Notes under the pieces: model-generated | Told to the model about the DNA's origin: nothing | What the model saw: the letters and a program-made list of their open reading frames with translations, nothing else | Databases searched by the model: none | Shown here: in pieces, positions 46,416-53,190 of the stretch | Position numbering within the stretch: position 1 is the stretch's first letter | How the letters are laid out: each line of letters begins with the position of its first letter | Program-made: the position numbers and the translations under genes | NCBI RefSeq assembly: GCF_024198255.1 | Contig: NZ_JAJVKW010000020.1 | Span: 1-64,000, forward strand | Length of the DNA stretch: 64,000 nucleotides | Source: Myxococcus guangdongensis | GTDB lineage: Bacteria; Myxococcota; Myxococcia; Myxococcales; Myxococcaceae | Direction of reading: 5' to 3'

Positions 46416-47066
46416 ATGCCAGTCCTACGTGGTGCCGTCACCTTCTCGCGCTTCCGGGTCGAACCGTCGACGGAAGCGTCTTCCGACATCAAGCGTTCGC
46501 TCCCGCGGGGCCTCAAGGCGAACGCGTTCGAGCCCATCGACCGCCGCTCCGAGGATGACCGGGCCGCGGGCTTCGTGGAGCTGGAGAACGCGGACGCCGT
46601 CGACTTCTCCGTCGGGCGGGTCTTCTATGGCGAGTACGCGCTGTTCTCGTTCCGCATCGACTCGCTCAAGGTCCCCGCCGCCGCGATGAAGGCGGAGCTG
46701 GCGAAGTGGACCACCCAGTTCGAGGCGGAGAACGACCGGCCCGCGTCGCGCGCGGAGAAGACGCAGGCGAAGGCGCAGATCAAGCAGATGCTGCGCACGC
46801 GCACCACGCCGCGCACCAACGTGCTGGACGTGAGCTGGAACCAGAAGACGCAGCAGCTGCAGGTCTGGGCCGCGTCGCGCAAGGTGGTGGAGGAGATCCT
46901 CATCGCGCTGGAGAACGCGCTCGGGCTGAAGATGGTGGCCCTGACGCCGGCGGCGATTGCGCAGGCGTCGGGCATCGACGAGGGAGCCCTGGGGCCCACC
47001 GCGGAGCTCATCGGGATGGATCTGCCGGCGGGTGCCGGGGCGGAGGTGGTGCATGGCGAAGCGTGA
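46416..47066 (+). CDS. rdgC: RdgC-like recombination-associated protein, N-terminal half
   Basis: A 216-residue protein matching the first part of RdgC-type proteins. It begins MPVLRGAVTFSRFRVE, includes FEPIDRRSEDDRAAGFV, and ends its domain with VLDVSWNQKTQQLQVWAAS and LGLKMVALTP. RdgC is a ring-forming DNA-binding protein that restrains RecA. This product stops where the family normally continues, and the continuation is encoded by the next gene in another frame with a 14-bp overlap. Two halves acting as a heterodimer or co-translated pair is the likely state, although a sequencing error could mimic it. ATG 46416 is preferred to in-frame ATGs further upstream, which precede no conserved sequence. 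Confidence 0.72.
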   Translation: MPVLRGAVTFSRFRVEPSTEASSDIKRSLPRGLKANAFEPIDRRSEDDRAAGFVELENADAVDFSVGRVFYGEYALFSFRIDSLKVPAAAMKAELAKWTTQFEAENDRPASRAEKTQAKAQIKQMLRTRTTPRTNVLDVSWNQKTQQLQVWAASRKVVEEILIALENALGLKMVALTPAAIAQASGIDEGALGPTAELIGMDLPAGAGAEVVHGEA

Positions 47067-47742
47067 GCAGGCGCGGGCGGATGCCGCCTTCGCGCGAGGG
47101 GACATCGGCGTCGACGGAGCCTCCACCGAGGAGACCAAGGACGTCGCCGAGGTGGAGAAGGGCCAGGCGCGCGAGCAGCTCCTGCGGGGCCGGGCGTACC
47201 TGGGCCGCGAGCTGCTGACGTGGATGCTCTGGCGTTCGGAGTCGGGTGACGCGTTGGTGGAGCTGGAGGGCACGGGTGTCAACGTGCTCTTCATGGGCCG
47301 CATCATCCTGCGCGGCGTGGCGGGCGACGTCACGGAGTTGAGCGCGAAGGGCACGCTGGCGCCGTACTCGGAGCAGGTGAAGCACGCGTTGGACAAGGGC
47401 CTGCTGGTGGCCCAGGCGCGCATCCGCTTCACCCATGGCGAGAAGGAGTACGAGGCCACCATCGATTCGGAGTTCCTCGACATCCGCGCCGCGAAGCTGC
47501 CCGCGCTGATGAGCGAGGAGGAGGATGACCAGCTCAGCGAGCGGTTGTTCCTCACCGAGCAGCTCTCCGCGATGGTCGACGCGCTGGTGAACGACTTCCT
47601 CAAGGTCCGCGTCGGCAAGACGTGGAGCAAGCAGGTCGTCCCGGCGATGAAGGAGTGGATGCGCGGGGACGAGCAGGGCGCGGACGCGCTCTCCAAGGCC
47701 GCGCGGGCCCGGGGCCGAGAGGCCCGTGCGGCCCGGCACTGA
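47053..47742 (+). CDS. RdgC-like protein, C-terminal half (separate overlapping gene)
   Basis: A 229-residue protein that begins with ~45 charged residues and then LGRELLTWMLWRSESGDALV, followed by SEQVKHALDKGLLVAQARI and KLPALMSEEEDD. These are the segments expected in the C-terminal part of longer RdgC proteins (wall of the ring). Its ATG at 47053 lies inside the previous gene, a 14-bp overlap, so expression is translationally coupled. The charged 45-residue start has no counterpart in single-chain RdgC that I know of, which argues for a genuine two-gene organisation rather than a simple frameshift. Confidence 0.65.
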   Translation: MAKREQARADAAFARGDIGVDGASTEETKDVAEVEKGQAREQLLRGRAYLGRELLTWMLWRSESGDALVELEGTGVNVLFMGRIILRGVAGDVTELSAKGTLAPYSEQVKHALDKGLLVAQARIRFTHGEKEYEATIDSEFLDIRAAKLPALMSEEEDDQLSERLFLTEQLSAMVDALVNDFLKVRVGKTWSKQVVPAMKEWMRGDEQGADALSKAARARGREARAARH

Positions 47743-47761
47743 GGTTGTGTGAAGTCGGCTT

Positions 47762-47792
47762 CGTGAGCTCGCCCCGGACAGGCGGGCTCACG
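47762..47792. terminator. Bidirectional terminator between the RdgC-like and nuclease-like genes
   Basis: A 12-bp stem (47762-47773 with 47781-47792) including one T-G wobble and a 7-base loop lies between two convergent genes, overlapping the nuclease stop codon. It is the best hairpin terminator seen in the window despite lacking a T-tract. Confidence 0.6.
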
Positions 47793-48654
47793 GAGCGGGC
47801 GGCGCGAGCGCGCGGAAGCCCTCCGCCAGCGCCAGCCCGATGTTCCCCATCAAATCCTGTCGCGCGTTGACGACGTACAGGTGTGGCGTGAGCGCCCACA
47901 CCTCGCGGACGACGCGGCGGGGTGGGGGAGGCGGCTGGACGCTCAGCTCCGCTTGCAGCAGCGGCAGCACCTTGTCGGAGAGCCGCAGCGCGGTGTCCAT
48001 GACGAAGACGCTGACGTGAGGGCGCAGGGCGCGGACGCGGCGGAAGAACGCGCCCACCTCGTCGGGTGCCAGGTGCTTGGGCGGCGAGGATTTCATCTCC
48101 AGGTAGACGAGGCGGCCCTCCGCGGTCGCCACCACGTCCAGGTCGCCGCCGACGTCGGGCGCGTGGAACTTCACGCCCGCGGCCACGTCGAAGCGCAGCC
48201 GCTCACGCAGCTCGTGCGCGACGTACCACTCCAGCGTGCCGCCGAAGCTCTGGGCGGGGTGGGTGAGTCGGTAGCGGCCGGCCTCCTCGCGCGTGGCGAG
48301 GTCCAGGGCCACCAGGTCCTCGGCGAAGGCGGTGGCGCGGTCCTCCTCGAGGTAGCGCGTGGCCTCCAGGGGCGTGAAGCTGCCGCGACGGAGGATGGCG
48401 CCTCGCAGGAAGAGGCGGAACGCGTAGTGGCCCAGTCGCTCCACCAGTCGCTCCGCGCGGTTCGCGTCCAGGTCGGCGGGGAAGGGCAGGTCGAGTGGCG
48501 CGACAGTGGCCTGGAAGCCTCGGCGCGCGAGCATGGCGAGCGGCTCGTTGCCTGCGGGGAGCAGCAAGCGAGACGTGGGCGTGGCGCTGGCCTCGTCCTG
48601 CTCCAGCTCACGGGCCGTGGGAAGCTCATCCTCGGAGGGGGGCTGCACCGTCAT
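47788..48654 (-). CDS. PD-(D/E)XK nuclease-like protein
   Basis: A 288-residue protein. The C-terminal half shows the restriction-endonuclease-like core: GGDLDVVA (Asp ~172) followed by LVYLEMKSS, giving a D...E-x-K arrangement (~187-189). An N-terminal helical part precedes it (residues 60-140). It may be a DNA repair or processing nuclease. It lies convergent to the two RdgC-like genes, so a shared DNA-metabolism role is conceivable but unproven. ATG 48654 is followed by an acidic, Pro/Glu-rich start. Confidence 0.65.
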   Translation of the reverse strand: MTVQPPSEDELPTARELEQDEASATPTSRLLLPAGNEPLAMLARRGFQATVAPLDLPFPADLDANRAERLVERLGHYAFRLFLRGAILRRGSFTPLEATRYLEEDRATAFAEDLVALDLATREEAGRYRLTHPAQSFGGTLEWYVAHELRERLRFDVAAGVKFHAPDVGGDLDVVATAEGRLVYLEMKSSPPKHLAPDEVGAFFRRVRALRPHVSVFVMDTALRLSDKVLPLLQAELSVQPPPPPRRVVREVWALTPHLYVVNARQDLMGNIGLALAEGFRALAPPAP

Positions 48655-48831
48655 GCCGCCACCCTAGCCCGTATCGGGGCCGCAGGTGACCCGCGACACA
48701 GGGAATGGGGCATGGCGTGCGAGCTCCGGTTCCAAAGGCTGCGCCACCAAACGCTGTGCCCACGTCCTTGGCGCGATTGCGCGAACGGAGCAACCGAATC
48801 GCTCCACGCGTGAACTGGAGGGGGGAGCTGC

Positions 48832-49115
48832 GCTGGTCGCGCCACCGAGGCGAGCCAGGCTCGCGGTCGCGAGGTGGAGCCCATGGGCACAGGCAAGGCT
48901 GGGCTGGTCGCGCCACCGAGGCGAGCCATGCTCGCAGTCGCGAGGTGGAGTCCATGGGCACAGGCAAGGCTGGGCTGGTTGCGCCACCGAGGCGAGCCAT
49001 GTGCTCGCGGTCGCAAGGTGGAGTCCATGGGCACAGGCAAGGCTGGGCTGGTTGCGCTACCGAGGCGAGCCAGGCTCGCGGTCGCGAGGTGGAGCCCATG
49101 GGCACAGGCAAGGCT
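48832..49115. repeat. Four-copy ~71-bp tandem repeat with a conserved internal hairpin
   Basis: Units start at 48832, 48903, 48974 and 49047 (71, 71, 73 and 69 bp). Each holds a GCGAGC/GCTCGC stem: 48850-48864, 48921-48935, 48992-49008 and 49065-49079. The loops differ (7-bp stem with A, then CAT, CATGT, and again the 7-bp stem with A) while the stem is intact in all four. The array fills most of the 522-bp gap between the nuclease-like gene and the next gene. The flanks 48655-48831 and 49116-49176 show no gene. Units are not multiples of three and change frame, so the open frames through them are not proteins. Confidence 0.85.
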
Positions 49116-49176
49116 TCACCATGTGCGCTACGGGTTTCGCCGCCAAGGTGCTCCATTCGAGCGGTCGCGCAGCGGC

Positions 49177-49617
49177 CTACTGCACGGGCACGGGGCAGTA
49201 ACGCAGGAACTCCGTCACCGGAGGTTGGCAGAGCTGGAGCAGGCGCGCGTCGTCGCCGAAGCTCTTGCCTCGCGCCTGGAGGTAGCACGCTGCCGGGTCG
49301 TCCTCTGCCGTGGCGAACTGGCAGAGCTGGAGCGCCTGGGCCTGCGTCAGCGAGCCCTGGTCCTGGACCCGCAGGAAGCACTTCGCGGGCGCCGAGGAGC
49401 GCGCGCCACGACACAACTGGGTGGCCGCGTAGTCGTCCGTCAGCCCGCCCTGACTCGCGGCCGTGTAACAGGCGACCTGGGGCGCCACCGCATCCTCGTC
49501 ATCATCGTCGTCCTGCGCCAGCCCGCTCGTGGGGGCGAGGGTGAGCAGCCATGCCACCAGGCCACCCAGGCCAGCGAGCGTGCGGACGAAACGGAACCGG
49601 GAGTGGGCTGGTGTCAT
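49177..49617 (-). CDS. Secreted cysteine-repeat protein, 146 residues
   Basis: A small exported protein. It has a signal peptide to about TSGLAQ, an acidic spacer (DDDDDED), then three ~35-residue repeats. Each contains C-(Y/F)-x17-C with a terminal QLC (CYTAAS...TQLC, CFLRV...LQLC, CYLQA...LQLC), and a final lone Cys follows. The exact 18-residue spacing between the paired cysteines in all three repeats argues for three disulphide-closed units. Function is unknown. The start is ATG 49617. The tandem DNA repeat lies immediately downstream of its stop. Confidence 0.65.
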   Translation of the reverse strand: MTPAHSRFRFVRTLAGLGGLVAWLLTLAPTSGLAQDDDDDEDAVAPQVACYTAASQGGLTDDYAATQLCRGARSSAPAKCFLRVQDQGSLTQAQALQLCQFATAEDDPAACYLQARGKSFGDDARLLQLCQPPVTEFLRYCPVPVQ

Positions 49618-49777
49618 CGCGTGTCCTCTCGGCCCTCAATCTAGGGAGTGCTCGCGTCGCGCGGTCCTGCTGACGCTCCTGGCCGCTCCAGGACAGTGCG
49701 AGCGACGGGGCGCCACGCGCCACGCACGCAGACGCGGATTCGATAGAATGGCCCGCGCACGCGACAGCGATGGGGGC

Positions 49778-50788
49778 ATGGTGGACGTCGCTTCATCCAG
49801 CCTGGATCCAGAATGGCGGGCGTGGCTCGCGGAGAACGTCGTGCGGGGCGTGGCCGCGACGCGACTGGTGGACACCCTGGTGTCCGCTGGAGTGCCGCTG
49901 TCCGAAGCACACGCTCACGTCGAGGCCATCCGTCAGCACCCCGCGGTGTCGATGGGGCGGGGTCACCTCGCCCGACATGAAGACGTCCTCTCGCTCCTCG
50001 ACACCCGCGTCTCGCTCCACCGTCAATCCGGCCGACACCAGCACCTGGCGCGTCACGCGGACCTCTCCTTGCGCGCGCTGATGGAGCGCCACTACCTGGC
50101 CCACGAGCCCGTGCACCTCCAGGGCTTCATGCGCGACTGGCCCTTGATGGAGCATTGGCGTCCCGCGGCCCTGGCCCGCGACTACGGCCACGTCGACGTG
50201 GAGGTCATGGCCGGCCGGGAGGCGCGCGTGGATCACGACCTGGACCCGGACACGTGCCGCGCGGTGATGCGCTTCGATGCGTTCCTCCGTCGCCTGCAGG
50301 AGGGGGGGCCGTCGAACGACCTCTACCTCACGGCGCGCAACTTCGCCCTCGAGCGCGAGGAGCTGCGCGGGCTGCTCGACGACGTGCGCTACCCGTCAGG
50401 CCTCCTGCGCGCATGCGACCGGCCGGGCGCGGTGAAGCTCTGGGTCGGCCCCGCCGGCACGCTGACGCAGCTGCATCACGACCTGGGCACCGTCCTGTTC
50501 GGCCAGGTGCACGGACGCAAGCGCTTCCGCCTCATCCCCTCGTTCCACACCCACCACGTCTACAGCCACCGGGAGGTGTGGAGTCAGGTCGACGCCGAGC
50601 GCCCCGACCTCGCGCGCTTCCCCCTGTATCGCGAGGCCGACGTGCTCGAGGTCGTGGTGGAGCCCGGCGACATGCTGCTGATTCCCGCGGGCTGGTGGCA
50701 CTGGGTGCACGCGCTCGACGTCAGCGTGTCCGTCACCTTCCAGGAGTTCGACGTCCCGGGAGGCAACACGTGGTGGAGGCTCGGATGA
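49778..50788 (+). CDS. JmjC/cupin-8 oxygenase paralogue 1
   Basis: A 336-residue Fe(II)/2-oxoglutarate oxygenase of the JmjC/cupin type. The metal triad is visible as HHD (H-x-D, ~232-234) in TQLHHDLGTV, and His in GWWHWVH (~306). The lysine of GRKRF probably binds 2-oxoglutarate. Such enzymes hydroxylate amino-acid side chains in proteins or peptides. Before the catalytic core is a ~45-residue helical module (PEWRAWLAENVVRGVA...LVDTLVSAGV) shared with the next two paralogues, probably for substrate recognition. ATG 49778 has GGGGG upstream; ATG 49748 is an alternative. The peptide gene at 50804-50971 ends 15 bp beyond it on the other strand. Confidence 0.85.
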   Translation: MVDVASSSLDPEWRAWLAENVVRGVAATRLVDTLVSAGVPLSEAHAHVEAIRQHPAVSMGRGHLARHEDVLSLLDTRVSLHRQSGRHQHLARHADLSLRALMERHYLAHEPVHLQGFMRDWPLMEHWRPAALARDYGHVDVEVMAGREARVDHDLDPDTCRAVMRFDAFLRRLQEGGPSNDLYLTARNFALEREELRGLLDDVRYPSGLLRACDRPGAVKLWVGPAGTLTQLHHDLGTVLFGQVHGRKRFRLIPSFHTHHVYSHREVWSQVDAERPDLARFPLYREADVLEVVVEPGDMLLIPAGWWHWVHALDVSVSVTFQEFDVPGGNTWWRLG

Positions 50789-50803
50789 GACCCGCGGGCG
50801 TCG

Positions 50804-50971
50804 TCACTTCTTCAGCGGCGGCGTGGTCGGCGGCTCGGTGGGCGTCGTCTTCTCCACCGAGGGCACGGAATGCCCTCCCGGATTGGGGACGATGCGCGGC
50901 GCCTGCCGCGTGGCCGGGTTGGGCGGAGGATTCGGAACGATTCTTGGAGCAGGTTCCTTGGACGTCGTCAT
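50804..50971 (-). CDS. 55-residue proline-rich peptide with two APRIVPNP repeats (candidate peptide substrate)
   Basis: A small gene between two JmjC-oxygenase genes, on the opposite strand. The product is 29% proline, has no cysteine and no signal peptide, and carries APRIVPNP twice, at residues 8-15 and 24-31, separated by PPNPATRQ. The two octapeptides are identical but six of the eight codons differ synonymously. That is a sign of selection on the peptide rather than a recent DNA duplication. The C-terminal part is Thr/Pro-rich and ends LKK. GGGGA lies 4 nt before ATG 50971. I know of no family. The context suggests a substrate or precursor for the flanking hydroxylases, with Arg, Asn or Pro as possible targets; this is inference. 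Confidence 0.6.
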   Translation of the reverse strand: MTTSKEPAPRIVPNPPPNPATRQAPRIVPNPGGHSVPSVEKTTPTEPPTTPPLKK

Positions 50972-51028
50972 GCCATCCCCAGTGCAACGTGGTTGCCTTC
51001 GTGGGTGGTATATCGCACCGCGCGAAAC

Positions 51029-52084
51029 ATGACTCGTGACGACAGCGAGACCCTGCCGGCGTCCCTGTGTTCCTGGCTCGCGGAAAACTTGACCGCGGGG
51101 GTGGGGCCCGCCCGGCTCGTCGAGGTGCTGCTCTCGCTGGGACTGCCCGAGCCCCGAGCCCGAGAGGCCGTGCGCACCATCGCCGAGCACCCCGCGGTGC
51201 GTCACGGGCAGCGCTCCGCGCCCTTGCGCGACGAGCTGGAGGCCTTGTTGACGGCCCGCGCCGCGCTGCACGCCCAGCGCCACCCAGGCCCCGCGCCGGT
51301 GGCCGTGGCGCGGCGCCAGGGGCTCTCGGCCGAGGACTTCTTCGCGCGCTACTACGCACGCAACCAGCCCGTCATCATCGAGGGGCTCCTGGCGGACTGG
51401 CCCGCACGGACGCGGTGGACGCCGGAGTGGCTGGCGGAGCGCTTCGGTGACGAGCAGGTCGAGGTGATGGCGGGCCGCGACGCGGAGGCGGACCCGGACT
51501 TCCACGCCGAGCGCCTTCGCCGCACGTGGCGCTTGCGCGAGCTGGTGACGCACGTGCAGGGGACGCGGGGCTCCGACGACGTGTACCTGGTGGCGCGCAA
51601 CAGCCTGCTCCTGCGTCCCGCGTTCCGCCCGTTGCTCGAGGACCTGCGCCCTCCCGCGGGCTACATCCATCCGGACCTGAGCGCTCCGGACAGCGTGCAC
51701 CTGTGGTTCGGTCCCGCGGGCACGGTGTCCAACCTCCACCACGACCACCTCAACGTCCTCTTCTGCCAGGTGCTGGGGCGCAAGCGCTTCTGGCTGCTGC
51801 CCCCCTGCGAGACGCCCCGCCTCTACAACGACCGGGGTCTCTACAGCGCGGTGGACATCCGCGCCCCGGACCTGGAGCGCTACCCCGGCTTCGCGCGCGC
51901 CACGTTGCACACGTGTGTGGTGGGGCCGGGAGACACGCTGTTGATTCCGGTGGGCTGGTGGCACGCGGTGGAGGCGCTGGACGTCAGCATGTCGGTGACG
52001 TTCGTCAGCTTCGACAGACCCCAGCGCAACGTGGAGTGGCGCGACTACTGGATCGGCCCCAGGCCGGAGAGGGTTCCACGATGA
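51029..52084 (+). CDS. JmjC/cupin-8 oxygenase paralogue 2
   Basis: A 351-residue paralogue of the gene at 49778-50788 with the same layout. It has the helical N-terminal module (SWLAENLTAGVGPARLVEVL), then SNLHHDHLNVLF with the HxD ligands (~236-238), GRKRFWLLPP with the co-substrate lysine, and GWWHAVEAL with the distal His (~311). All expected residues of an active Fe(II)/2-oxoglutarate hydroxylase are present. ATG 51029 is 57 bp from the start of the divergent peptide gene, so both promoters must share that short gap. Its stop overlaps the start of paralogue 3 in ATGA, so the two are translationally coupled. Confidence 0.87.
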   Translation: MTRDDSETLPASLCSWLAENLTAGVGPARLVEVLLSLGLPEPRAREAVRTIAEHPAVRHGQRSAPLRDELEALLTARAALHAQRHPGPAPVAVARRQGLSAEDFFARYYARNQPVIIEGLLADWPARTRWTPEWLAERFGDEQVEVMAGRDAEADPDFHAERLRRTWRLRELVTHVQGTRGSDDVYLVARNSLLLRPAFRPLLEDLRPPAGYIHPDLSAPDSVHLWFGPAGTVSNLHHDHLNVLFCQVLGRKRFWLLPPCETPRLYNDRGLYSAVDIRAPDLERYPGFARATLHTCVVGPGDTLLIPVGWWHAVEALDVSMSVTFVSFDRPQRNVEWRDYWIGPRPERVPR

Positions 52085-52866
52085 CGGATGCAGGCAAGCC
52101 GGACGTGCTCGCGCCGGAGTGGCGACGCTGGGTGGTGGAGAACCTGCTGCGAGGCTCCGAGGTCGAGGACCTGGTGGCCGTGCTCTCGCGCGCCGGAGTC
52201 GACGCGGAGCTCGCGCGGGCCGCGGTGCATGCGGAGGCGGAGGACCCCTGCTTCCAGGGCGCCGCGCGGGCCGTCGCCATGCAGCGCAAGCTGGAGGGAT
52301 TGCTCGACCTCTACGGCGACCTCCATCGGCAGTCGGAGGGACACGCGCGCATCGCCCGACCCGAGCACCTGTCGCCCGAGGACTTCTTCGAGCGCTACTA
52401 CTTCCAGAACCTCCCGGTGGTGACGCGCTCGCCCGAGGGCCTGGTTCCGCCGGGGACACCCGCGCTCCCATGGCGGGACGCGCCGGGCGCCGCGCGCGCG
52501 TTGACGCCCGTGCGCCGCAACACCTTGCTGTGTCAGGTTCAGGGGCGCGCATGTCTGGAGTTGGTCCCCGCGTATGCGTTGCACCGGGTGCTGGGCGCCG
52601 CGTCGGTGCCCGAAGGGGTGCCTCGCCTCGAAGTGGAGCTGCGGCCTGGCGAGGTGCTGCTGTTGCCGGTGGGCTGGTGGTTCACCCATCGCTCGCCGGA
52701 GGGCGGTGCCGCCATCGTCCACGAGTCCTTCGCCGTGCCCGGGCCGGACGTGTCGTGGACTCCCCGGCCGGAGTCCCGTGAGCCTACGCCGGTTCCTCTC
52801 CATCGACCCGCTGGAGCAGCCGCCGCGCCATCGCCTTCAGGGCCGGTGAGCCGGGCTCGCGATTGA
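52081..52866 (+). CDS. Truncated, metal-site-less JmjC/cupin paralogue 3
   Basis: A 261-residue shortened paralogue. The helical N-terminal module (PEWRRWVVENLLRGSEVEDLV) and the segment around EDFFERYYFQNLPVV are retained. About 100 residues holding the H-x-D metal pair are missing. The co-substrate motif GRKRF reads GRACL, and GWWH reads GWWFTH, so no iron site remains. It cannot be an oxygenase of the usual type. Either it is a pseudoenzyme, for example a substrate-binding partner, or it is decaying. The ATGA overlap with paralogue 2 and an intact frame favour retention. The last ~27 residues run antisense over the end of the gene at 52784-53182 (83-bp overlap), which favours decay. I leave both open. 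Confidence 0.75.
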   Translation: MTDAGKPDVLAPEWRRWVVENLLRGSEVEDLVAVLSRAGVDAELARAAVHAEAEDPCFQGAARAVAMQRKLEGLLDLYGDLHRQSEGHARIARPEHLSPEDFFERYYFQNLPVVTRSPEGLVPPGTPALPWRDAPGAARALTPVRRNTLLCQVQGRACLELVPAYALHRVLGAASVPEGVPRLEVELRPGEVLLLPVGWWFTHRSPEGGAAIVHESFAVPGPDVSWTPRPESREPTPVPLHRPAGAAAAPSPSGPVSRARD

Positions 52867-53182
52867 GCCGCTCCAGCACGTCCTGAACGCGGTCGAGTCG
52901 TCCCGCCTGCTCGAGGATCTTCAACGCCTTGAGCTGGACCAGCTCCTCCGGAGGCATCGAGTGGGTCGCCGGGGTCTGTCCTCGCATGGGCAGGCGGCCC
53001 CTCTGGTTCAGCAGCTCCACCAGCACGCTCACGTCCTCGCCCTCCAGGGGCGCCGCCGCGAGGGGCTTCGCGGCGTCCTCCAGCTCCTCCAGTGCCTCCA
53101 TCAGCTCTCCCCAGGCGAAGCCTCGCGTCGGGACGTCGCGCTCCGTCACCATCCGCCTGAGCTGCTCGCGTATCGTCGGCAT
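52784..53182 (-). CDS. Small uncharacterised protein, 132 residues
   Basis: A cytoplasmic helical protein without recognised motifs. The N-terminal part (REQLRRMVTERDVPTRGF) and a C-terminal helix pair (LKALKILEQAGRLDRVQDVLERL) are amphipathic and could bind a partner. ATG 53182 has a good AGGAG 5 nt upstream and lies 8 bp after the transglutaminase-like gene, so the two are co-translated. Its 3' end overlaps the convergent truncated JmjC gene by 83 bp. Role unknown; the context suggests a partner of the CHAT/transglutaminase-like proteins. Confidence 0.7.
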   Translation of the reverse strand: MPTIREQLRRMVTERDVPTRGFAWGELMEALEELEDAAKPLAAAPLEGEDVSVLVELLNQRGRLPMRGQTPATHSMPPEELVQLKALKILEQAGRLDRVQDVLERLNREPGSPALKAMARRLLQRVDGEEPA

Positions 53183-53190
53183 GACAACTC

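Noticed and set aside
48832-49115. Possible CRISPR array
   Set aside because: Only four units, directly abutting with no variable spacers, unit length far too long, and no cas genes nearby.
48651-49201. Overlapping frames on both strands encoding repeated Pro/Trp- or Glu-rich peptides
   Set aside because: They are produced by the ~71-bp tandem repeat; the unit length is not a multiple of three, so the peptide changes frame from unit to unit.
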